From the NCBI GenBank assembly GCA_030049455.1, contig JASIKV010000504.1, positions 1-8,160 on the forward strand: 8,160 nucleotides of DNA, given 5' to 3'. This document shows positions 1 to 5,160 of this stretch, in pieces. Positions within the stretch are counted from its first letter, which is position 1. The number at the start of each line of letters is the position of its first letter. The stretch is from Terriglobia bacterium (GTDB taxonomy: Bacteria > Acidobacteriota > Terriglobia > UBA7540). The notes under the pieces were generated by a model. It had not been told where the DNA came from and did not search any database. It saw only the letters and a list, made by a program, of their open reading frames with translations. The position numbers and the translations under genes were made by a program.

Positions 1-170
1 AACACAAATTCAACGCGATTGCACGTCGAGATGATGGCTGTTTCCTCGATTTCCGGCTCCCGTTGAAGCTTGCGCAGGGCTTCAGGCAGAGTGCGCTCGT
101 TCACTGCAAACCTCTCGCGGAGTTCCAGGGGAGCTTTCTTATGACTGATTCCCACCACCAGCAGGTTCAT
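1..170 (-). CDS. hemA: Glutamyl-tRNA reductase, N-terminal part (runs off left edge)
   Basis: This is the first 56 codons of glutamyl-tRNA reductase, which reduces glutamyl-tRNA(Glu) to glutamate-1-semialdehyde with NADPH, the first committed step of C5-pathway haem synthesis in the cytoplasm. The reading frame begins MNLLVVGISHKKAPLELRER and contains the family signature STCNR at residues 48-52. Cys50 is the catalytic nucleophile that forms the thioester with the glutamyl group, and it falls at the same residue number as in the E. coli enzyme, which supports the chosen ATG. A purine-rich GAAGGA lies about nine bases before the start. The rest of the catalytic domain, the NADPH domain and the dimerisation domain lie outside the window. 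The gene diverges from a c-type cytochrome cluster, so haem supply and haem use sit side by side. A sigma-54-like promoter lies about 60 bases upstream. The identification is secure; only completeness is unknown. Confidence 0.93.
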   Translation of the reverse strand, partial: MNLLVVGISHKKAPLELRERFAVNERTLPEALRKLQREPEIEETAIISTCNRVEFV

Positions 171-231
171 GAGTCCTTGTCCTTCCCGAAGGGCATAAAG
201 TCCGGTACTTCGAGCTTCCGCTCAACCAAAA

Positions 232-247
232 GGCAAATTGCATGCCA
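232..247 (-). promoter_or_regulatory. Candidate sigma-54 (-24/-12) promoter for hemA
   Basis: Read on the minus strand this site is TGGCATGCAATTTGCC. The sigma-54 consensus is TGGCACG-N4-TTGCW. The invariant GG and GC are both present with the required ten bases between them, and 10 of the 12 defined positions match. It faces hemA, and the implied transcription start near position 221 would give a leader of about 50 bases carrying the ribosome binding site. By rough hand estimate, a match of this quality is expected somewhere in a window this size about half the time by chance, so its position upstream of a divergent regulated region is a large part of the argument. Confidence 0.5.
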
Positions 248-422
248 TTCACTAATTTGTAGACCGCCATTGATTCGCCTCCGGTGTAGAGAGCGTTGAC
301 CGTTTGTCTTCATCAAGATGGAGTGTTCGGACAATATGACCCCAGGCATTTTGCCGTCCGCTTTCATAGAAGGGTGAGTCATTTCCCGCAAAAGTGTCGG
401 AGATTTCACGCAAATGGTTTCT

Positions 423-438
423 ATGCAACGAGGTGCAT
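423..438. repeat. Inverted repeat, possible activator-binding site
   Basis: ATGCA and TGCAT are separated by six bases (ATGCAACGAGGTGCAT), with one further inner C-G pair preserving the symmetry. It lies about 92-107 bases upstream of the inferred cytochrome transcription start and about 200 bases upstream of the inferred hemA start. Both distances are usual for sites used by sigma-54 enhancer-binding proteins. It overlaps the first of three GGTGC direct repeats. It does not match the NtrC site, which has a wider spacing, so no particular regulator can be named. Confidence 0.35.
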
Positions 439-503
439 CAGGGTGCGGTGCGCTAAGTTTCGCCGTTTCCTAACTGTACAAGATTTCAACAAGCGGCCGT
501 GAG

Positions 504-519
504 TGGCAATCGGAATGCT
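504..519 (+). promoter_or_regulatory. Candidate sigma-54 (-24/-12) promoter for the cytochrome cluster
   Basis: The sequence TGGCAATCGGAATGCT has the GG (505-506) and GC (517-518) of a sigma-54 promoter with exactly ten bases between them, and matches 9 of the 12 defined positions of TGGCACG-N4-TTGCW. Transcription would start near 530, giving a leader of about 69 bases before the first cytochrome gene. I saw no comparably good sigma-70 pair in this stretch. The match is weaker than the one facing hemA, and such matches are expected several times per window by chance. Confidence 0.4.
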
Positions 520-533
520 TTCAGAGATTTGTG

Positions 534-562
534 GGATGCTGACAAATGACATCCTGTCGGCA
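534..562 (+). promoter_or_regulatory. Leader with two mutually exclusive short hairpins
   Basis: Two stems compete for the same bases in the predicted leader of the first cytochrome gene. GGATG (534-538) can pair with CATCC (550-554), and TGCTGAC (537-543) can pair with GTCGGCA (556-562) with one G-U pair. Only one can form at a time. Stems this short occur by chance, so a regulatory role is only a suggestion. Confidence 0.22.
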
Positions 563-573
563 GATCTCTTAAG

Positions 574-589
574 CCTCATTTGAGGAGGT
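574..589 (+). promoter_or_regulatory. Strong ribosome binding site of the first cytochrome gene, partly in a hairpin
   Basis: GAGGAGGT at 582-589 is a near-perfect Shine-Dalgarno sequence nine bases before the ATG at 599. It fixes that start over an upstream ATG in another frame at 580. The first GAGG (582-585) can pair with CCTC (574-577) across a four-base loop, which would partly mask the site. Confidence 0.6.
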
Positions 590-598
590 ACTCATTTT

Positions 599-811
599 AT
601 GAAGCTCATTCGGATCGGAGTTCTTGTGGTCTTTGCCGCCTTCCTGGCTTTGCCGTCAGGTCTGGGGAAACCCGAGTATGCCAAGAAAGAGGGCAAGCAG
701 TGCACGTTCTGCCACCCTCCGGGGAAGATGAAGGAACTGACCGACGCGGGGAAGTACTACAAGGATCACAATCACTCCCTGGAAGGCTACAAGGCGCCTT
801 CAGGCAGTTAG
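599..811 (+). CDS. Small exported monohaem cytochrome c (70 residues), paralogue 1
   Basis: The protein has a signal peptide (MKLIR basic start, hydrophobic core at residues 6-19, probable cleavage near residue 23), leaving a mature chain of about 47 residues, very small for a cytochrome c. One haem site, CTFCH, lies at residues 35-39. The rest is rich in lysine and charged residues (KPEYAKKEGK, GKYYKDHNHSLEGYK). His57, His59 and Met44 are the candidates for the distal haem ligand; His59 is the one also present in the paralogue at 2608-2820. The two mature chains align without gaps and are identical at 32 of 47 positions. The C-x2-C-H then Leu...Gly...His spacing resembles single haem modules of larger multihaem cytochromes. 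A role as a periplasmic electron carrier for the hexahaem protein next door is inferred from context. It is likely first in an operon, behind a sigma-54-like promoter. I do not recognise a named family. Confidence 0.85.
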   Translation: MKLIRIGVLVVFAAFLALPSGLGKPEYAKKEGKQCTFCHPPGKMKELTDAGKYYKDHNHSLEGYKAPSGS

Positions 812-850
812 CTTGAAAGAATGAGCCGCGAGGGCCCGTGAGATGGTTCG

Positions 851-883
851 CGCCCTTGTGGTTCAAAATCGGGTTGAAGGGCG
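851..883 (+). terminator. Intergenic hairpin between cytochrome genes (possible attenuator or processing site)
   Basis: CGCCCTT (851-857) and AAGGGCG (877-883) form a perfect seven-base-pair stem with a 19-base loop, 40 bases after the stop of the small cytochrome gene. No run of T follows, so it is not a classic intrinsic terminator. It could partly terminate transcription, or protect the upstream message and so raise the small carrier relative to the membrane protein. The remainder of 812-994 holds no gene that I can support. Confidence 0.3.
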
Positions 884-984
884 ACCTTGCTCCAGCCGAA
901 GTGATTAAGATGAAGGTTGCGAGGCACAGCGGGGTTGCAATGGTAGAATACACGCCAAAAATGGGGCAGGCACCAGCGACTAGC

Positions 985-997
985 AGGAGGGGTTTTG
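985..997 (+). promoter_or_regulatory. Ribosome binding site and TTG start of the hexahaem gene
   Basis: AGGAGG at 985-990 stands four bases before a TTG at 995-997. The next in-frame ATG (1034) has no usable binding site in front of it, so the TTG start is preferred. A rare start codon with a strong binding site may hold translation below that of the ATG-started small cytochromes. Confidence 0.6.
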
Positions 998-2482
998 GCT
1001 TCAACTGAACCAACCAGCGGTAAACCTCAGGGAATGTTTAATCATCCTCAGGAAATCCTCGCCTCCCTGATTCGACCTGCCTTTTATTTGAGTCAGAATC
1101 TCATCAGCCGCGTCGGAGTGGTGCTGGCTACTACGGCGGGCATTACGCTGGTCATAGCTTTTGCCTCACTGATCTTCGGATACCAGCCAAATCCTTACGC
1201 CGGGATTCTGGTCTACATGATTCTGCCCGCCATTTTCGCTCTGGGGTTGATTCTGATTCCGGCTGGAATCTTGCGGGACCTTCGCCGCAAGCGGCGGGCC
1301 GGCGAACTTCCTGCCCGGTACCCGAAAGTGGACTTTTCCGACCGCGGGTTGCGGACCACGGTCATGTTTGTCGCAATCATGACGGCCATCAACGTGCCGA
1401 TTTTCTCTATCGCCAGTTATAGCGGGACCGTCTTTATGGAATCGACGCAATTCTGCGGGCAGACGTGCCATCAGGTGATGGACCCTGAGTACACAGCCTA
1501 TCAGCGATCACCCCATGCGCGTGTGGCCTGCGTGGAATGCCACATCGGCCCCGGCGCGCCATGGTTTGTGCGCTCGAAAATCTCCGGCAGCTACCAGGTG
1601 GTGGCCGTAACCTTCAATCTCTATCCGCGGCCGATCTCAACCCCCATTCACAATCTGCGCCCGGCGAGGGAAACCTGCGAGCAGTGCCACTGGCCCGAGC
1701 GGTTTTCCGGTGACAAGCTGATGATCAGGTCGAAGTTTGCCGACGATGAAAAGAATTCCGAAACCAAAGACGTTCTGCTGATGCACATCGGCGGGCGCAA
1801 TCCGGACAGCAAGCTGGTGGGAATTCACGGCCGCCATCTGGGTCTGGTCACCTATATCGCAGCCGACTCCAAGCGCCAGGAAATCCCCTGGGTGAGTTAT
1901 CGCAATCAGGATGGTTCGGTGACCGAATACGCTTCAACGGATACTCCCCCCAAACCGGACCTGCTGGCGCACGGCGAGCGGCGCACCATGGATTGCATGG
2001 ACTGCCATAATCGCCCCACGCACACGTTTGACATGCCGGAGAGCGCCGTAAACCGCGAGATGGCGGCGGGGCGCATCAACCCCTCGCTTCCTTTCATTCA
2101 CAAGGAAGCGATTGAGCTCCTCAAGCGGAAATACGCGAGCAGACTCGTGGCCGAAACGGAACTGCCCCAGGCGTTGCGCGAATACTATCGAAAGAACTAT
2201 TTCGCCGTCTATAATTCCCAGCGCGCCCGGATTGAAGATGCAGCGAAGGGAATTTTGTATATCTACGAAGGGAACGTCTTCCCGGAGATGAACATTACCT
2301 GGGGAACATATCCCAACAATCTGGGGCACAATGACTTTCCCGGCTGCTTCCGCTGCCATGACGATAACCACAAATCGCCGGGGGGCGGGAAGATTACGCA
2401 AGATTGCAACGCCTGCCACGCGCTGCTCGCCATGGATGAGCCCGATCCCAAGATCCTCCATGAGCTGGCGGGTGGAAATTAA
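995..2482 (+). CDS. Membrane-anchored hexahaem c-type cytochrome, NapC/NirT type
   Basis: This is a 495-residue cytochrome whose N-terminal third is membrane embedded and whose remainder is periplasmic. Hydrophobic segments lie at about residues 40-61, 71-91 and 120-147, with a basic loop between the second and third (RDLRRKRR). Six haem sites follow: CGQTCH (154-159, with three residues between the cysteines), CVECH (179-183), CEQCH (228-232), CMDCH (334-338), CFRCH (451-455) and CNACH (471-475). The stretch CH-x2-M-x-PEY, SPHAR, VACVECHIGPGA resembles the first two haems of NapC/NrfH quinol dehydrogenases. Met162, three residues after His159, may be a haem ligand as in NrfH. Other conserved-looking histidines are at 174, 264, 281, 343, 445 and 459. 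By family it should oxidise membrane quinol and pass electrons to periplasmic partners. Two paralogous monohaem cytochromes flank it. No terminal reductase gene is nearby, so the final acceptor is unknown. Confidence 0.88.
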   Translation: MASTEPTSGKPQGMFNHPQEILASLIRPAFYLSQNLISRVGVVLATTAGITLVIAFASLIFGYQPNPYAGILVYMILPAIFALGLILIPAGILRDLRRKRRAGELPARYPKVDFSDRGLRTTVMFVAIMTAINVPIFSIASYSGTVFMESTQFCGQTCHQVMDPEYTAYQRSPHARVACVECHIGPGAPWFVRSKISGSYQVVAVTFNLYPRPISTPIHNLRPARETCEQCHWPERFSGDKLMIRSKFADDEKNSETKDVLLMHIGGRNPDSKLVGIHGRHLGLVTYIAADSKRQEIPWVSYRNQDGSVTEYASTDTPPKPDLLAHGERRTMDCMDCHNRPTHTFDMPESAVNREMAAGRINPSLPFIHKEAIELLKRKYASRLVAETELPQALREYYRKNYFAVYNSQRARIEDAAKGILYIYEGNVFPEMNITWGTYPNNLGHNDFPGCFRCHDDNHKSPGGGKITQDCNACHALLAMDEPDPKILHELAGGN

Positions 2483-2499
2483 CTTTCGGGACAGGGAAC

Positions 2500-2516
2500 T
2501 CCCGCGCAGGCCGGGA
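2500..2516 (+). terminator. Weak hairpin after the hexahaem gene
   Basis: TCCCG (2500-2504) pairs with CGGGA (2512-2516) across a seven-base loop, 18 bases after the stop codon, and is followed by a T-rich but interrupted stretch. It is too short to be a confident terminator; partial read-through into the second small cytochrome gene is likely. The rest of 2483-2607 shows nothing else clear. Confidence 0.2.
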
Positions 2517-2607
2517 TGCGGCATTTGTTGATTTCACTTCCGGCAAAAAAGTGGGTCACAGGTTTTTGAACTCGCAAGACCATTACATGCAAACCAAGGA
2601 GGATTCC

Positions 2608-2820
2608 ATGAAGTTGTTCAGGGTTCTATTCGCGCTAACACTCATTAGCGGTTCAATGATTTCCATTTCCACCGCGAAGCCCGAGTACGCCAAGAAGGAA
2701 GGCAAGGGCTGCAAGTACTGCCACGTCACCGCAGGCAAGCCCGAGCTGAATGACACGGGCAAGTGCTACAAGGACAACAACCACTCACTCGAGAAGTGCA
2801 AGGCCCCCTCGGGAAGCTAA
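2608..2820 (+). CDS. Small exported monohaem cytochrome c (70 residues), paralogue 2
   Basis: The start at 2608 follows an excellent binding site (AAGGAGG at 2596-2602) and gives a signal peptide of about 23 residues, then a mature chain of 47 residues with one haem site, CKYCH, at 35-39. It is the same length as the product of 599-811 and matches it at 32 of 47 mature positions, including PEYAKKEGK, the NHSLE stretch and the final KAPSGS. His59 is the best distal-ligand candidate, because the mature protein has no Met and no counterpart of His57. Two additional cysteines, Cys53 and Cys64, replace tyrosines of the paralogue; they could form a disulfide or a dimer link. As the last gene of the cluster it probably serves the same electron-transfer route, perhaps at a different potential. 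This role is inferred from neighbours and similarity. Confidence 0.85.
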   Translation: MKLFRVLFALTLISGSMISISTAKPEYAKKEGKGCKYCHVTAGKPELNDTGKCYKDNNHSLEKCKAPSGS

Positions 2821-2862
2821 AGCGTTCCGGATTGTTGCAGCGCGGCCCTGCGAGCTATCGGA

Positions 2863-3618
2863 TCAATTGCCCGCGGGGCTCGCCTGTTCGAGCTTCCACT
2901 CCACCTGAGCCAGAACTCCGCCCAGAACGCGCGCGCCCCTTGTGCTGAGCTTCAGCTCGAGCAAGTGGCGGCGCAGCTTCAGCAGCATGGCTTCGCGGCT
3001 GAGGGGCTGGAGATAGCCTGACATTTCCAGCACGTGCTCAACGCGTTCGAAGAGGTGCTCAAGCGATTGGGCGGTGGCAATATCCGCGCGTCGCGCTGGT
3101 GAATGCGGCGTCCGCGCATCTACAAGCCCGGCGCGAGCCAGCTCATACGCGCAGACGGCCACAGCCTGCCCCAGGTTCATCGACGGTGATTCTTCCGTGG
3201 TGGGGATACGCACCAGCAGGTGGCAGTGGCTCATCTCATCGTTGCCCAAACCCGTTTTTTCCGAGCCAAAGAGCAGTGCCGCGTTTCCCCGCGCGCGGCG
3301 CCGGCGCAGCTCCCCGGCGAGTTCCGGAAGTGGAAGCAGCTCGCGGTCAAGCTTGCGGCGCGCGCCCGTGGTCGTGCCGATGACCAGCGTCGAATCACCG
3401 ATGGCGTCGATGAGTGCGGGCACGGCCCGCGCCCGCGCCATCACGGCGTCAGCGCCCACCGCTGAGGTGCGCGCCTCTTTCCAGGTGGGCTCAAAGGGCG
3501 CGACCACCGCCAGATCCTTCAATCCAAAATTCGCCAGAGCGCGCGCCGACGCGCCAATGTTCAAGGGGTTGCGCGGGCGCACCAGCACGATGCGCCAGTT
3601 CAGTTTGAGAGGTTTCAT
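2863..3618 (-). CDS. trmJ: tRNA (cytidine/uridine-2'-O-)-methyltransferase, TrmJ-like (SpoU/TrmH superfamily)
   Basis: This 251-residue cytoplasmic enzyme belongs to the SPOUT class with a knotted SAM-binding fold. The three SpoU motifs are clear: motif 1 RNPLNIGASARA at residues 16-27 with the conserved Asn20 and catalytic Arg26; motif 2 LLFGSEKTGLGNDEM at 115-129; motif 3 IPTTEESPSMNLGQAV at 138-153. The first motif and the C-terminal extension of about 80 residues point to TrmJ, which methylates the ribose of tRNA position 32 using S-adenosylmethionine. The length is normal for that group. It converges with the second small cytochrome gene, their stop codons 42 bases apart. There is no Shine-Dalgarno sequence before the ATG; instead an extended -10 element ends seven bases upstream. 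TrmH-type rRNA methyltransferase activity cannot be excluded from sequence alone. Confidence 0.88.
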   Translation of the reverse strand: MKPLKLNWRIVLVRPRNPLNIGASARALANFGLKDLAVVAPFEPTWKEARTSAVGADAVMARARAVPALIDAIGDSTLVIGTTTGARRKLDRELLPLPELAGELRRRRARGNAALLFGSEKTGLGNDEMSHCHLLVRIPTTEESPSMNLGQAVAVCAYELARAGLVDARTPHSPARRADIATAQSLEHLFERVEHVLEMSGYLQPLSREAMLLKLRRHLLELKLSTRGARVLGGVLAQVEWKLEQASPAGN

Positions 3619-3625
3619 GGCGGAA

Positions 3626-3634
3626 ATTGTAGCA
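3626..3634 (-). promoter_or_regulatory. Extended -10 promoter of the trmJ-like gene, likely leaderless
   Basis: On the minus strand TGCTACAAT fits an extended -10 element (TGn plus TACAAT), ending seven bases before the ATG at 3618. Transcription would start at or very near the start codon. The upstream -35 position is entirely G and C, so the TGn extension would have to compensate. The lack of any ribosome binding site agrees with a leaderless message. Confidence 0.45.
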
Positions 3635-3684
3635 GCACGCGGCGGCGCGCGGGCAGCGCAATTCCCAAATGAGATGAGCGGGGC

Positions 3685-5115
3685 TCAATTCTTGGGTGGG
3701 GGAGGGGCAGGCGTGTTTTGGTCTTTCGGCTTGTCCGTCGTTGCTTCCTGCACGTTCAGGATTCGCTCACGGGTCTTGAACTGCTTATAGTCCGTGTATC
3801 GCACGATTTCTTTCATGTGCACGGGGGCGACTTCAAAATAGAGCACATCCTTGCCCATCGTGTAGGTGGGAAACCAGAACTTGCCGTCCACCTGCTCTCG
3901 CCAGGTGCTGAATTCCGGAAACAGATTTTCCTGCCCGTGAGTTTTCTTTTCGGGAACCTGCCTGCCCTGGCTCTTGACGATCTGAAGATCTCGATCGTCA
4001 ACGTACACCTGACCCTTGAAATATTCCTTTCCCTTTTCCAGCTCCTTGGGGGTAATCCTGAAAACGTAGGCAGTAAGCTCATCGAGCTTGACGTGCCCCA
4101 GGTATTTGATGTCGTACTCGGGAAGTTCGTCGGTGGTAAGAACAAAAGGCTGAATACTTCGAAAGCCCTCCATATCTTCTTTGGTGAGTCCCAATTTTTT
4201 CAGCGTGGACTCGGGGGCATAAGTTACGCGCTCGATGCGATTGCCCTTGTCGTCGTAAGTGATGTCCCATTCCTGCTGCCAGCTTCCCGTAACCTCCTGG
4301 TCGTCGTTGCTTAGTTCTTCAACCTTATTGATCTGATGGTAGGTGTAATTGTTCCGCGCTTCCTCGAAGATTTTTTCCTTGGCTGCAAAGGTCTGAATGA
4401 TATGTTGAATCTCCGCGTCGCTCGGGTCCTTCAGGCCGCTGCCGCTGGCGGTCGCGGGGGTTAGCGGCAGAGTCTGTTTGGCGGCCGTGTGCAAGGTGGG
4501 TTCGGAAGACGATGTCGCGCCGCCGCCTGAAGCCGGTTGCGGTGACGAACTGGCGGCCGTTGATGTCGATTCGGAGTTTCTGGCCTGCCGCGTGTGCAGC
4601 ACCGGCTCATCGGAGGAATCCTCGTCTTGCCGCGAGCGAAGCACGGGTTCGGAAGACGATTGCGAAGATGAAGCTGCGGGTGCAGGGGCAGGAGCCGGCG
4701 CGGGCGCCGGGGCGGGGGCCGCAACGGGCTCGGGAGCATCCGGAGCGTTGGGTTTGCCTCCCGGTGCGGGCTCCGGCGCTGCGGACGGATTGGTTGTGGC
4801 GGCCGGCGCAGGCGCATTCACCTTGGGCGCGGCAGGCTTGTTGGCCGCGTTTTTCAGGGCATTGATGATGTCCTCGTTCGCACCCTGGTCGCGAAATTTC
4901 TTCACCAGGTCGGAATCCATCTGGAAATCCACGCCGCGCTGCTCGATCAACTGCGTCATCTTTGCCGGCGGAGTGCTTCCCAGCAGGAGAAGCGTGACGT
5001 CGTCTTTGGTCAGCGGTCGGTCCGGTGGGGCAGCCGCCAGGGTCAGCAGGGCCGCCATGACCAACAGGGCCGCTCCTGCCGCCAATTTGAATCGAAGGCT
5101 GGATTTTGACTTCAT
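3685..5115 (-). CDS. Exported protein with helical N-domain, Pro/Ala linker with EPVL repeats, and LolA-like C-domain
   Basis: The chosen ATG at 5115 gives 476 residues starting with a signal peptide (MKSKSSLRFK, then a hydrophobic run to AAA near residue 29), with AGGA eight bases before it. An in-frame ATG at 5340 would bury the signal, so it is rejected. Residues 35-91 form a small helical domain (LTKDDV, PPAKMTQLIEQRGVDF, DQGANEDIINAL), a type I associate with Acidobacteria. Residues 92-150 are Pro/Ala-rich, including seven PA units. Then come three near-repeats: SSSEPVLRSRQ (153-163), SSDEPVLHTRQ (167-177) and SSSEPTLHTAA (202-212). Residues 235-455 look like a lipoprotein-sorting (LolA/LolB-like) beta fold, with YVDDRDLQIVKSQGR and FWFPTYTMGKDVLYF stretches. 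The C-terminus is again Pro-rich. It has no lipobox cysteine, so it is periplasmic or outer-membrane associated. The function is unknown; sugar, lipid or peptide binding are all possible. Confidence 0.72.
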   Translation of the reverse strand: MKSKSSLRFKLAAGAALLVMAALLTLAAAPPDRPLTKDDVTLLLLGSTPPAKMTQLIEQRGVDFQMDSDLVKKFRDQGANEDIINALKNAANKPAAPKVNAPAPAATTNPSAAPEPAPGGKPNAPDAPEPVAAPAPAPAPAPAPAPAASSSQSSSEPVLRSRQDEDSSDEPVLHTRQARNSESTSTAASSSPQPASGGGATSSSEPTLHTAAKQTLPLTPATASGSGLKDPSDAEIQHIIQTFAAKEKIFEEARNNYTYHQINKVEELSNDDQEVTGSWQQEWDITYDDKGNRIERVTYAPESTLKKLGLTKEDMEGFRSIQPFVLTTDELPEYDIKYLGHVKLDELTAYVFRITPKELEKGKEYFKGQVYVDDRDLQIVKSQGRQVPEKKTHGQENLFPEFSTWREQVDGKFWFPTYTMGKDVLYFEVAPVHMKEIVRYTDYKQFKTRERILNVQEATTDKPKDQNTPAPPPPKN

Positions 5116-5135
5116 CGCAGAATTCCTGAATCGGC

Positions 5136-5160
5136 GGCCCTCCCTTATCCGGGAGGCGCC
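5136..5160 (-). promoter_or_regulatory. GC-rich leader hairpin before the LolA-like gene
   Basis: On the minus strand GGC-g-CCTCCC pairs with GGGAGGGCC across the loop GGATAA, a nine-base-pair stem with a single bulged G. It sits 20 bases before the start codon and just upstream of the AGGA binding site. No T run follows, so a role in leader stability or translation is more likely than termination. Confidence 0.4.

Larger units (their letters stand above)
171..598. other. Divergent intergenic region between hemA and the cytochrome cluster
   Basis: No convincing gene is seen in these 428 bases on either strand. The region has two sigma-54-like promoter matches pointing outward (232-247 toward hemA, 504-519 toward the cytochromes), a 16-base inverted repeat at 423-438, three copies of GGTGC (432-436, 442-446, 447-451), a TGTACA palindrome at 475-480, and short hairpins just before the first cytochrome gene. 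It is less GC-rich than the neighbouring genes. An 80-codon GTG-initiated frame on the minus strand (409 to 167) overlaps the hemA start by ATGA. It resembles no family I know and contains the promoter match, so I treat it as non-coding. Confidence 0.6.

Noticed and set aside
167..409. Minus-strand 80-codon frame starting with GTG and overlapping the hemA start by ATGA
   Set aside because: The overlap looks like translational coupling, but the translation has no recognisable family, its codon use is unlike the real genes here, and the best sigma-54-like promoter for hemA lies inside it.
923..939. GGCAC...TTGCA upstream of the hexahaem gene, resembling a sigma-54 promoter
   Set aside because: There are twelve bases between the GG and GC instead of the ten that sigma-54 requires, so it is unlikely to function.
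944..949. TAGAAT as a -10 element for an internal promoter before the hexahaem gene
   Set aside because: No acceptable -35 hexamer is found at 16-18 bases upstream, and the gene is well placed for read-through from the first cytochrome gene.
1934..2524. Minus-strand open frame of 196 codons opposite the hexahaem gene
   Set aside because: It is opposite a region with three CxxCH motifs on the plus strand and shows no family resemblance.
3074..3790. Long plus-strand open frame (238 codons) opposite the trmJ-like gene
   Set aside because: It lies antisense to a gene with clear SpoU motifs; its Arg/Ala/Ser-rich translation is a GC-bias shadow.
4678..4725. GC-rich tandem repeat in DNA, considered as a possible repeat element
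   Set aside because: It simply encodes the Pro-Ala run of the linker; the period follows the codons and there are no unique spacers as in a CRISPR array.
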